The notes under the pieces: model-generated
Seen by the model: only the letters and a program-made list of their open reading frames with translations
Told to the model about the DNA's origin: nothing
Databases searched by the model: none
Origin: Larix kaempferi
Lineage: Eukaryota; Streptophyta; Pinopsida; Pinales; Pinaceae
Length of the DNA stretch: 64,000 nt
Direction of reading: 5' to 3'
NCBI GenBank assembly: GCA_027924585.1
Contig: BSBM01000059.1
Location: forward strand, 3,286,001-3,350,000
Made by a program: the position numbers and the translations under genes
In this document: positions 12,330 through 25,124 of the stretch, one piece after another
How the letters are laid out: each line of letters begins with the position of its first letter
Numbering within the stretch: position 1 is the stretch's first letter

Positions 12330-14311
12330 CAATTATGAATGGAGTTTATTCACCACTCCTATTTGGCCACCCTAAATATGATCCCATGAATAACAAACAC
12401 CCTGTATAAATCTACAACACACATCAACTCCTATTTGGATGACCTGAAGATGAATCCCACGAATGACAAACATCCTGTACAAATCTGCAAAGCGATGAGA
12501 CCGAGGCGCCCTTGAGAAACCATATACTCCTCCAACCTTCATGCTGGCCGAGACATGGCAATGGAAGTTGTTCAGGCAATCCAAATCCTAAGCAAGCAAC
12601 TAGCAAACAAGTTGGAAGATTGATACATATGCAAAATAAAATAAAACCTTGAACTGAAAGCAATAAAAACCAGGTAATATCTGGCCACATGTTTGGATAC
12701 AGTGTTCCCACATGTCCTAGAGGTAGTTATCTTCCCATAGGAGGCTTGCAACGCAGTCCAGCAATTAAATCCAACTATGTAGTAAATCCTAGATACTAAT
12801 TGTGGGTTGCGGGAATCTATCGTGCAGGTAGTGGACCACCGAGAGCAGACAAAAAGGTGGGAATCCGAAGCAGAATAGAAAAAAGGTAATCTCGTAGTTG
12901 TCTGACCTGAAGATGAATCCCATTAATGATAAACACCCTGTAGAAATCCGCAACGCAATCTAATCGAGGAGGTCTCTAGAAACCCTAATGTCCTCTAAAC
13001 TGCATGTTGGGCAGAACCTGACAGTCGATGTTGATCAGGCTCTCCAAATCCTAAGCTGAGTTGAGCCTTTACCTTGTTAATGTTTACAGCATCATAACCT
13101 GGATCACTAAAAGAATAGCAAAGCACAAAAAAAAAATGACTGTCGAGCTCGTTTAAACCATGATGATAAGAACAATCATCTCCCAACCATAAACAAAGCT
13201 ATTTGTCTCCCCCGAGCTCAGACCTTCTTATAGAGAGCGATGTACATCCCGATAGTAGTAACGCAAACCCAAGAAAACAAGGGAGAAACTTCTCCAATAG
13301 TGGAAAACTCCAAAAACTCAGTCTCTTAACTGAAGTAGCGAACCTCTCTTGGCTAGAGCGAACTTGCTCGAGTGAATGACCAAATGAGAGGTCGAACTCT
13401 CTATTTATACACATCAAAGGGTGACTTTCTCCTGACTGGGCCAACCTAACTTTCCCTAACTGCGCCAACCTGACTGGGGCAGTTATGCCCATTTTTTGGG
13501 ACAAATTGCCCACTTTTTTTGGGGAGTTTACCCGTTGGGCCGACTTGTCTTGGGAAAATACAAAAAAATTACGTTTCCTAAATCTTTTCTTTGTGATTTC
13601 ACCTGTAGGTTTACATTGATTCTTTCAAGTGTTTTACATGATCAACTACATTGACATCTTGACCCATAGGAGGTGCAATAACAAGATGAAATAAAATAAC
13701 AATAACTTCTGAAGTTGCACTATTTCCAACACTTCCGCTCAACAAGGAAGGTATTCTTCCAACACTGTATTCTAATCTTATTCTTTCTTTGGTCGACCTA
13801 TGTGGTGATGCCCCATGCAACTACTAACCCAACACTCCCTCTTGGCCAAGGAGATATCATCAGCATTATCACACTGAAACACATATCGATATCATTTTTA
13901 CATCACAGTTATCTCTAACCTGTCTGTATCATAAGGAAGGTCTTGCAACACAATCACAGTTAGTCGAGAAGTGCCAACAAATCAATATTCATGCATCTGC
14001 TCAATCCAGTCCATCGGAGAACATGCACTAGCTCCACGACTCTGCCCTATCCATAGGTGAGTCACACGTGCATAAGCTCAAGAACTCTTGCCAATCCATC
14101 GGAGAGTCTATCATTCATCAATACAATGTGCTCAGCTAAACCCAGTCAATCGGGTGCCTACATCATCAACACTCCCTCTTAACTAGAAAGGTATCATCAC
14201 GTCGGAACACATCTTGTTATCATAAGCAGGTCCATTCCAACACAGGGAATAAGCACGTTCCACAAAGGAACCATCCCACAATGGGACACACTCCACAAAG
14301 GAATAGAATAA
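12330..14311. repeat. Array unit 9, type B (1,982 bp)
   Basis: B block is about 13193-13892, with the TATA-like site near 13,397-13,413. Units 8 and 9 are adjacent B units, breaking the alternation. The usual long minus frame is broken. The splice-donor-like AACAAGGTAAAG is present on the minus strand near 13,068-13,080. Confidence 0.93.
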
Positions 14312-15598
14312 CAATTATGAATGGAGCTTATTCACCACTCCTAGTTGGCCACCCTAAAGATGATCCCATGAATAACAAACACCCTGTATAAATCTACAAC
14401 ACACATCAACTCCTATTTCGATGACCTGAAGATGAATCCCACGAATGACAAACATCCTGTAGAAATCTGCAACGCGATGAGACCGAGGCGCCTTCGAGAA
14501 ACCATATACTCCTCCAACCTTCATGCTGGCTGAGACATGGCAATGGAAGTTGTTCAGGCAGTCCAAATCCTAAGCAAGCATCTAGCAAACAAGTTGGAAG
14601 ATTCATACATATGCAAAACAAAATAAAACCTTGAACTGAAAGCAATACCAAGCAGGTAATATCTGGCCACACGTTTCGATGAAGTGTTACCACATGTCCT
14701 AGAGGTAGTTATCTTCCCACAGGAGGCTTGCAACGCAGTCCAGCGAGTAAATGCAACTATGTAGTAAATCATAGATACTAAGTGTGGGTTGCAGGAATCT
14801 ATCGTGCAAGTAGAGGACCACCCAGAGGAGAGAAAAAGGAGGGAATCCGAAGAACAATAGAGAAAACGTAAACTTGTAGTTGTTGTACCTGAAGATGAAT
14901 CGCATGAATGATAAACACCGTGTAGAAATCCGCAATGCAATCTAATCGAGGAGCTCTCTAGAAACCCTACTGTCCTCTAAACTGCATGTTGGGAAGAACC
15001 TGACAGTGGAAGTAGATCAGGCTCTCCAAATCCTAAGCTGAGTTGAGCCTTCACCTTGTTAATGTTTATTGCAGCATAACCAGGATCACTAAAAGAATGG
15101 CAAAGCATAGAAACAAAATGAGTGTCGAGCTCGTTTAAACCATGATGATAAGGACAATCATCTTCCAACCATAGAATTGTTATCATATGTCACAGTTATC
15201 TCTAACCTCTCTATATCATAAGGACGGGCTTGCAACACAATCACAGTTAGTCGAGAAGTGTCAACAAATCAATATTCATGCATCTGCTCAATCCAATCCA
15301 TCGGAGAACATGCACCACCTCCACGACTCTGCCCTATCCATAGGTGAGTGACACGTGCATCAACTCAACAACTCTGGATAGTCCATCGGAGAGTCTATCA
15401 TGCATCAATACAATGTGCTCAGCTCAACTCAGTCCATCGGGTGCCTACATCATCAACACTCCCTGTTAGCTAGAGAGGTATCATCACGTCGGAACGCATC
15501 TTGTTATGATAAGCGGGTCCATTCCAACACAGGGAATAAGCACATTCCACAAAGGAACCATCCCATAATGGAACGCACTCCACAAAAGAATAGAATAA
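14312..15598. repeat. Array unit 10, type A (1,287 bp)
   Basis: Four bases are missing at the A linker: TATCATATGTCACAG replaces TATCATATGTACATCACAG near 15,181-15,195. The 128-codon minus frame is open (14554-14940). Confidence 0.93.
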
Positions 15599-16598
15599 CA
15601 ATTATGAATGGAGTTTATTCACCACTCCTAGTTAGCCACCCTGAAGATGATCCCACAAATAACAAACACCCTGTATAAATCTAAAACACACATCAACTCC
15701 TATTTGGATGACCTGAAGATGAATCCCACGAATGACAAACATCCTGTAGATATCCGTAACGCGATGAGACCGAGGCGCCCTCAAGAAACCATATACTCCT
15801 CCAACCTTCATGCTGGCCGAGACATGGCAATGGAAGTGGTTCAGGCAGTCCAAATCCTAAGCAAGCAACTAGCAAACAGGTTGGAAGATTGATACATATG
15901 AAAAATAAAATAAAACCTTGAACTGAAAGCAATAAAAACCAGGTAATATCTAGCCACACGTTTGGATGAAGTGTTCCCACATGTCCTAGAGGTAGTTATC
16001 TTCCCATAGGAGGCTTCCAACATTGTTCAGCGATTAAATGCAACTATGTACTAAATCGTAGATACTAATTGTGGGTTGCAGGAATCTATCGTGGAGGTAG
16101 AGGACCACCGAGAGCAGAGAAAAAGGAGGGAATCCGAAGCACAATAGAAAAAAGGTAAACTCGTAGTTGTCTGACCTGAAGATGAATCCCATGAATGATA
16201 AAAACCCTGTAGAAATCCGCAATGCAATCTAATCGAGGAGCTCTCTAGAAAACTTACTGTCCTCTAAACTGCATGTTGGGTTGAAGCCGACGGTGGAAGT
16301 TGGTCATGTTCTCCAAATCCTAAGCTGAGTTGAGCCTTTACCTTGTAGTTACATGTGCATCAGCTCAAGAAATCTGCACAATCCATTGGAGAGTCTATCA
16401 TGCATCAATACAATGTGCTCAGCTAAACCCGGTCCATCGGGTGCCTACATCATCAACACTCCCTCTTAGCTAGAGAGGTATCATCACGTTGGAACACATC
16501 TTGTTATCATAAGCGGGTCCATTCCAACACAGGGAATAAGCACGTTCCACAAAGGAACCATCCCACAATGGGACACACTCCACAAAGGAATAGAATAA
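15599..16598. repeat. Array unit 11, shrunken B unit (1,000 bp)
   Basis: About 982 bp relative to B is missing: sequence runs from TTTACCTTGT straight into GTTACATGTGCATCAGCTC near 16,345-16,350. The remaining flank has B variants (GCCTTTACC), so this is most simply a deleted B unit lacking the whole promoter-like block. The minus frame is broken. Confidence 0.9.
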
Positions 16599-17889
16599 CA
16601 ATTATGAATGGAGTTTATTCACCACCCCTAGTTGGCCACCCTAAAGATGATCCCATGAATAACAAACACCCTATATAAATCTACAACACACATCAACTCC
16701 TATTTGGATGACCTGAAGATGAATCCCACGAATGACAAACATCCTGTAGAAATCCGCAACGTGATGAGACCGAGGTGCCCTCGAGAAACCATATACTCCT
16801 CCAACCTTCATGCTGGCCGCGACATGGCACTGGAAGTTGTTCAGGCAGTCACAATCCGAAGCAAGCAACTAGCAAACAAGTTGGAAGATTCATACATATG
16901 CAAAATAAAATAAAACCTTGAACTGAAAGCAATAACAAGCAGGTAATATCTGGCCACACGTTTCGATGAAGTGTTCCCACATGTCCTAGAGGTAGTTATC
17001 TTCCCACAGGAGGCTTGCAACGCAGTCCAGCGAGTAAATGCAACTATGTAGTAAATCATGGATACTAAGTGTGGGTTGCAGGAATCTATCGTGCAGGTAG
17101 AGGATCACCGAGAGCAGAGAGAAAGGAGGGAATCTGAAGCACAATAGAAAAAAGGTAAACGCATAGTTGTCTGACCTAAAGATGAATCGCATGAATGATA
17201 AACACCCTGTAGAAATCCGCAATGCAATCTAATCGAGGAGCTCTCTAGAAACCCTAATGTCCTCTAAATTGCATGTTGGGCAGAACATGACAGTGGAAGT
17301 TTATCAGGCTCTCCAAATCCTAAGCTGAGTTGAGCCTTGACCTTGTTAATGTTTATAGCAGCAAAACCAGGATCACTAAAAGAATGGCAAAGCACAGAAA
17401 CAAAATGAGTGTAGAGCTCGTTTAAACCATGATGATAAGGACAATCATCTCCCAACCACAGAATTGTTATCATATGTACATCACAGTTATCTCTAACCTC
17501 TCTATATCATAAGGAAGGCCTTGCAACACAATCACAGTTAGTCGATAAGTGTCAAAAAATCAATATTCATGCATCTGCTCAATCCAGTCCATCGGAGAAC
17601 ATGCACTACCTCCACGAATCTGCCCTATCCATAGGTGAGTGAAACGTGCATCAGCTCAAGAACTCTGCACAGTCCATCGAAGAGTCTATCATGCATCAAT
17701 GCAATGTGCTCAGCTCAACCCAGTCCATTGGGTGCCTACATCATCAACACTCCCTCTTAGCTAGAGAGGTATCATCACGTCAGAACACATCTTGTTATGA
17801 TAAGCGGGTCCATTCCAACACAAGGAATAAGCACGTTCCACAAAGGAACCATCCCACAATGGAACACACTCCACAAAGGAATAGAATAA
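16599..17889. repeat. Array unit 12, type A (1,291 bp)
   Basis: Full-length A unit. The long minus frame is interrupted, leaving 16841-17059. Confidence 0.93.
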
Positions 17890-19870
17890 CAATTATGAAT
17901 AGAGTTTATTCACCACTCCTAGTTGGCCACCCTGAAGATGATCCCACGAATAACAAACACCCTGTATAAATCTACAACACACATCAACTCGTATTTGGAT
18001 GACCTGAAGATGAATTCCACGAATGACAAACATCCTGTAGAAATCCATAACGCGATGAGACCGAGGTGCCCTCAAGAAACCATATACTCCTCCAACCTTC
18101 ATGCTGGCCAAGACATGGCAATGGAAGTTGTTCAGGTAGTCCAAATCCTAAGCAAGCAGTTAGCAAACAGGTTGGAAGATTGATACATATGCAAAATAAA
18201 ATAAAACCTTGAACTGAAAGCAATAAAAACCAGGTAATATCTGGCTACACGTTTGGATGAAGTGTTCCCACATGTACTAGAGGTAGTTATCTTCCCATAG
18301 GAGGCTTGCAACGCAGTCCAGCTATTAAATGCAACTATGTAGTAAATCGTAGATACTAATTGTGGGTTGCAGGAATCTATCGTGCAGGTAGAGAACCACC
18401 GAGAGCAGAGAAAAAGGAGGGAATCCAAAGCACAATAGAAAAAAGGTAAACTCGTAGTTGTCTGACCTGAAGATGAATCCCATGAATGATAAACACCCTG
18501 TAGAAATCCGCAACGCAATCTAATCGAAGAGCTCTCTAGAAACCCTAATGTCCTCTAAACTGCATGTTGGGCTGAACCTGACGGTGGAAGTTGATCAGGC
18601 TCTCCAAATCCTAAGCTGAGTTGAGCCTTTACCTTGTTAATGTTTACAGCAGCATAACCTGGATCACTAAAAGAATGGCAAAGCACAAAAAAAAAATGAC
18701 TGTCGAGCTCGTATAAACCATGATGATAAGAACAATCATCTCCCAACCATGGACAAAGCTATTTGTCTCCCCCGAGATCAGACCTTCTTATAGAGAACGA
18801 TGTACATCTCGATAGTAGTAACGCAAACCCAAGAAAACAAGGGAGAAACTTTTTCAATAGTGGAGAACCCCAAAAAATCAGTCTCTTAACTAAAGTAGCG
18901 AACCTCTCTTGGCTAGAGCGAACTTGCTCGAGTGAATGACCAAATGAGAGGTTGAACTCTCTATTTATACACATCAAAGGGTGACTTTTTTCCTGACTGG
19001 GCCAACCTAACTTTCCCTAACTGCGCCGACCTGAGTAGGGCAGTTCTGCCTATTTTTTGGGACAAATTGCCCACTTTTTGGGGGGAGTTTACCCGTTGGG
19101 CCGACTTGTCTTGCGGGAATACAAAAAATTACGTTTCCTAAATGTTTTCTTTGTGATTTCACCCCTAGGTTTACATTGATTCTTTCAAGTGTTTTACATG
19201 ATCAACTACATTGACATCTTGTCCCATAGGAGATACAATAACAAGATGAAATAAAATAAGAATAACTTCTGAAGTTGCACTATTTCCAACACTTCCTCTC
19301 AACAAGGAAGGTATTCTTCCAACACTGTATTCTAATCTTATTCTTTCTTTGGTCGACCTATGATGTGATGCCCCATCCAGCTACTACCCCAACACTCCCT
19401 CTTGGCCAAGGAGGTATCATCAGCATTATCATACTGAAACACATCTCGATATCATTTTTACATCACAGTTATCTCTAACCTCTCTGTATCATAAGAAGGT
19501 CGTGCAACACAATCACAGTTAGTCGAGAAATGTCAACAAATCAATCTTCATGCATCTGCTCAATCCAATCCATTGGAGAACATGCACTAGCTACACGACT
19601 CTGCCCTATCCATAGGTGAGTCACACGTGCATCAGCTCAATAAATCTGCACAATCCATCGGAGAGTCTATCATGCATCAATACAATGTGCTCAGCTAAAC
19701 CCAGTCCATTGGGTGCCTACATCATCAACACTCCCTCTAAGCTAGAGAGGTATCATCACGTCGGAACACATCTTGTTATCATAAGCGGGTCCATTCCAAC
19801 ACAGGGAATAAGCATGTTCAACAAAGGAACCATCCCACAATGGGACACACTCCACAAAGGAATAGAATAA
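17890..19870. repeat. Array unit 13, type B (1,981 bp)
   Basis: B block is about 18753-19452. The TATA-like site is consensus near 18,957-18,973. It begins with GAATAGAGTTT instead of GAATGGAGTTT, a marker shared with B units 16, 18 and 20. The minus frame is open (18132-18518). Confidence 0.93.
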
Positions 19871-21852
19871 CAATTATGAATGGAGTTTATTCACCACCCC
19901 TAGTTGGCCACCCTAAAGATGATCCCATGAATAACAAAAACCCTATATAAATCTACCACACACATCAACTCCTATTTGGATGACCTGAAGATGAATCCCA
20001 CGAATGACAAACATCCTGTAGAAATCCGCAACGCGATGAGACCGAGGTGCCCTCGAGAAACCATATACTCCTCCAACCTTCATGCTGGTCGCGACATGGC
20101 ACTGGAAGTTGTTCAGGCAGTCCAAATCCTAAGCAAGCAACTAGCAAACAAGTTGGAAGATTCATACATATGCAAAATAAAATAAAACCTTGAACTGAAA
20201 GCAATAACAAGCAGGTAATATCTGGCCACACGTTTCGATGAAGTGTTACCACATGTCCTAGAGGTAGTTATCTTCCCACAGGAGGCTTGCAACGCAATCC
20301 AGCGAGTAAATGCAACTATGTAGTAAATCATGGATACTAAGTGTGGGTTGCAGGAATCTATCATGCAGGTAGAGGACCACCGAGAGCAGAGAGAAAGGAG
20401 GGAATCCGAAGCACAATAGAAAAAAGGTAAACTCGTAGTTGTCTGACCTAAAGATGAATCGCATGAATGATAAACACCCTGTAGAAATCCGTAACACAAT
20501 CTAATCGAGGAGCTCTCTAGAAACCCTACTGTCCTCTAAACTACATGTTGGGCTGAACCTGACGGTGGAAGTTGATAAGGCTCTCCAAATCCTAAGCTGA
20601 GTTGAGCCTTTACCTTGTTAATGTTTACAGCAGCATAACCTGGATCACTAAAAGAATGGCAAATCACAAAAAAAAAATGACTGTCGAGCTCGTTTAAACC
20701 ATCATGATAAGAACAATCATCTCCCAACCATGGACAAAGCTATTTGTCTCCCCCGAGCTCAGACCTTCTTATAGAGAACGATGTACATATCGATAGTAGT
20801 AACGCAAACCCAAGAAAACAAGGGAGAAACTTTTCCAATAGTGGAGAACCCCAAAAAATCAGTCTCTTAACTGAAGTAGCGAACCTCTCTTGGCTAGAGC
20901 GAACTTGCTCGAGTGAATGACCAAATGAGAGGTTGAACTCTCTATTTATACACATCAAAGGGTGAATTTTTTCCTGACTGGGCCAACCTAACTTTCCCTA
21001 ATTGCACCGACCTGACTAGGGAAGTTCAGCCCATTTTTTGGGACAAATTGCCCACTTTTTGGGGGGAGCTTACCCGTTGGGTCGACTTGTCTTGCGGGAA
21101 TACCTAAAATTACGTTTCCTAAATGTTTTCTTTGTGATTTCACCCCTATATTTACATTGATTCTTCCAAGTGTTTTACATGATCAACTACATTGACATCT
21201 TGTCCCATAGGAGATACAATATCAAGATGAAATAAAATAACAATAACTTCTGAAGTTGCACTATTTCCAACACTTCCTCTCAAAAAGGAAGGTATTCTTC
21301 CAACACTGTATTCTAATCTTATTCTTTCTTTGGTCGACCTATGAGGTGATGCCCCATGCAGCTACTACCCCAACACTCCCTCTTGGCCAAGGAGGTATCA
21401 TCAGCATTATCATACTGAAACACATCTTGATATCATTTTTACATCATACTTATCTCTAACCTCTCTGTATCATAAGGAAGGTCTTGAAACACAATCACAG
21501 TTAGTCGAGAAGTGTCAACAAATCAATCTTCATGCATCTGCTCAATCCAGTCCATCGAAGAACATGCACTAGCTACACGACTCTGCCCTATCCATAGGTG
21601 AGTCACACGTGCATCAGCTCAAGAAATCTACACAATCCATCGGAGAGTCTATCATGCATCAATACAATGTGCCCAGCTAAACCCAGTCCATTGGGCGCCT
21701 ACATCATCAACACTCCCTCTTAGCTAGAGACGTATCATCACGTCGGAACACATCTTGTTATCATAAGCAGGTCCATTCCAACACAGGGAATAAGCACGTT
21801 CCACAAAGGAACCATCCCACAATGGGACACACTCCACAAAGGAATAGAATAA
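19871..21852. repeat. Array unit 14, type B (1,982 bp)
   Basis: B block is about 20734-21433, with the TATA-like site near 20,937-20,953. It is the second adjacent B-B pair (with unit 13). The minus frame is open (20113-20499). Confidence 0.93.
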
Positions 21853-23143
21853 CAATTATGAATGGAGTTTATTCACCACCCCTAGTTGGCCACCCTAAAG
21901 ATGATCCCATGAATAACAAACACCCTCTATAAATATACAACACACATCAACTCCTATTTGGATGACCTGAAGATGAATCCCACGAATGACAAACATCCTG
22001 TAGAAATCTGCAACGCGATGAAACTAAGGTGCCCTCGAGAAACCATATACTCCTCCAACCTTCATGCTAGCCGCGAAATGGCACTGGAAGTTGTTCAGGC
22101 AGTCCAAATCCTAAGCAAGCAACTAGCAAACAAGTTGGAAGATTCATATATATGCAAAATAAAATAAAACCTTGAACTGAAAGCAATAACAAGCAGGTAA
22201 TATCTGGCCACACTTTTCGATGAAGTGTTACCACATGTCCTAGAGGTAGTTATCTTCCCACGGGAGGCTTGCAACGCAGTCCAGCGAGTAAATGAAGCTA
22301 TGTAGTAAATCATGGATACTAAGTGTGGGTTGCAGGAATCTATCGTGCAGGTAGAGAACCACCGAGAGCAGAGAGAAAGGAGGGAATCCGAAGCACAATA
22401 GAAAAAAGGTAAACTCGTAGTTGTTTGACCTGAAGATGAATTGCATGAATGATAAAAACCTTGTAGAAATCCGCAATGCAATCTAATCGAGGAGCTCTCA
22501 AGAAACCCTACTGTCCTCTAAACTGCATGTTGCGCAGAACATGACAGTGGAAGTTTATCAGGCTCTCCATATCCTAAACTGAGTTGAGCCTTGACCTTGT
22601 TAACGTTTATAGCAGCATAACCAGGATCACTGAAAGAATGGCAAAGCACAGAAACAAAATGAGTGTCGAGCTCGTTTAAACCATGATGATAAGGACAATC
22701 ATCTCCCAACCATAGAATTGTTATCATATGTACATCACAGATATCTCTAACCTCTCTATATCATAAGGAAAGCCTTGCAACACAATCACAGTTAGTCGAG
22801 AAGTGTTAAAAAATCAATATTCATGCATCTACTCAATCCAGTCCATCGGAGAACATGCACTACCTCCACGACTATGCCCTATCCATAGGTGAGTGACATG
22901 TGCATCAGCTCAAGAACTCTGCATAGTCCATCGAAGAGTCTATCATGCATCAATGCAATGTGCTCAGCTCAACCCAGTCCATCGGGTGCCTATATCATCA
23001 ACACTCCCTCTTAGCTAGAGAGGTATCATCACGTCGGAACACATCTTGTTATGATAAGCCGGTCCATTTTAACACAGGGAATAAGCACGTTCCACAAAGG
23101 AACCATCCCACAATGGGACACACTCCACAAAGGAATAGAATAA
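21853..23143. repeat. Array unit 15, type A (1,291 bp)
   Basis: Full-length A unit. From here rightward A and B alternate without exception. The 128-codon minus frame is open (22095-22481). Confidence 0.93.
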
Positions 23144-25124
23144 AGATTATGAATAGAGTTTATTCACCACTCCTATTTGGCCACCCCGAAGATGATCCCA
23201 CGAATAACAAACACCCTGTATAAATATACAACACACATCAACTCCTATTTGGATGACCTGAAGATGAATCCCATGAATGACAAACATCCTGTAGAAATCC
23301 GTTACGCGATGAGACTGAGGCACCCTCAAGAAACCATATACTTCTCCAACCTTCATGCTGGCCCAGACATAGCAATGGAAGTTGTTCATGCAATCCAAAT
23401 CCTAAGCAAGCAACTAGCAAACAGGTTCGAAGATTGATACATATGCAAAATAAAATAAAACCTTGAACTGAAAGCAATAAAAACTAGGTAATATCTGGCC
23501 ACACGTTTGGATGAAGTGTTCCCACATGTCCTAGAGGTAGTTATCTTCCCATAGGAGGCTTGCAACGCAGTCCAGCGATTAAATGCAACTATGTAGTAAA
23601 TCGTAGATACTAATTGTGGGTTGCAGGAATCTATCGTGCAGGTAGAGGACCACCGAGAGCAGAGAAAAAGGAGGGAATCCGAAGCACAATAGAAAAAAGG
23701 TAAACTCGTAGTTGTCTGACCTGAAGATGAATCCCATGAATGATAAACACCCTGTAGCAATCCGCAACGCAATCTAATCAAGGAGCTCTCTAGAAACCCT
23801 ACTGTCCTCTAAACTGCATGTTGGGCTGAACCTGACAGTGGAAGTTGATCAGGCTCTCCAAATCCTAAGCTGAGTTGAGCCTTTACCTTGTTAATGTTTA
23901 CAGCAGCATAACCTGGATCACTAAAAGAATGGCAAAGCACAAAAAAAAATGATTGTTGAGCTCGTTTAAACCATGATGATAAGAACAATCATCTCCCAAC
24001 CATGGACAAAGCTATTTGTCTCCTCCGAGCTCAGACCTTCTTATAGAGAACGATGTACATCTCGATAGTAGTAACGCAAACCCAAGAAAACAAGGGAGAA
24101 AATTTTCCAATAGTGGAGAACCCCAAAAAATCAGTCTCTTAACCGAAGTAGCAAACCTCTCTTGGCTAGAGCGAACTTGCTCAAGTGAATGACCAAATGA
24201 GAGGTCGAACTCTCTATTTATACACATCAAAGGGTGACTTTTTTCCTGACTGGGCCAACCTAACTTTCCCTAACTGCGTCGACCTGACTCGGGCAGTTCT
24301 GTCCATTTTTTGGGACAAATTGCCCACTTTTTTGGAGGAGTTTAGCCGTTGGGCCGACTTGTCTTGCGGGAATACAAAAAATTACGTTTCCTAAATGTTT
24401 TCTCTGTGATTTCACCCCTAGGTTTACATTGATTCTTTCAAGTGTTTTACATGATCAACTACATTGACATCTTGTCCTATAGGAGATACAATAACAAGAT
24501 GAAATAAAATAACAATAACTTCTGAAGTTGCACTATTTCCAACACTTCCTCTCAACAAGGAAGGTATTCTTCCAACACTGTATTCTAATCTTATTCTTTC
24601 TTTGGTCGACCTATGAGGTGATGCCCCATGCAGCTACTACCCCAACACTCCCTCTTGGCCAAGGAGGTATCATCAGCATTATCATACTGAAACACATCTC
24701 GATATAATTTTTACATCACAGTTATCTCTAACTTCTCTGTATCATAAGGAAGGTCTTGCAACACAATCACAGTTAGTCGAGAAGTGTCAACAAATCAATC
24801 TTCATGCATCTGCTCAATCCAGTCCATCGGAGAACATGCACTAGCTCCACGACTCTGCCCTATCCATAGGTGAGTCACACGTGCATCAGCTGAAGAACTC
24901 TGCACAACCCATCGGAGAGTCTATCATGCATCAATACAATGTGCTCAGCTAAACCCAGTCCATCGGGTGGCTACATCATCAACACTCCCTCTTAGCTAGA
25001 GAGGTATCATCATGTCAGAACACATCTTGTTATCATAAGTGGGTCCATCCCAACACAGGGAATAAGCACGTTCCACAAAGGAACCATCCAACAATGAGAC
25101 ACACTCCAAAAAGGAATAGAATAA
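23144..25124. repeat. Array unit 16, type B (1,981 bp)
   Basis: B block is about 24006-24705, with the TATA-like site near 24,211-24,227. Its anchor is mutated to AAAGATTATGAATAG, a change shared only with unit 18. The minus frame is open and slightly longer here (23386-23781, 131 codons). Confidence 0.93.

Noticed and set aside
13199-13513. Minus-strand frame with a hydrophobic stretch and LLSGC, resembling a bacterial lipoprotein signal
   Set aside because: It recurs as a 72-codon frame in nearly every B block, its usual ATG overlaps the TATA-like motif, and the setting is plant repeat DNA. The resemblance is by chance.
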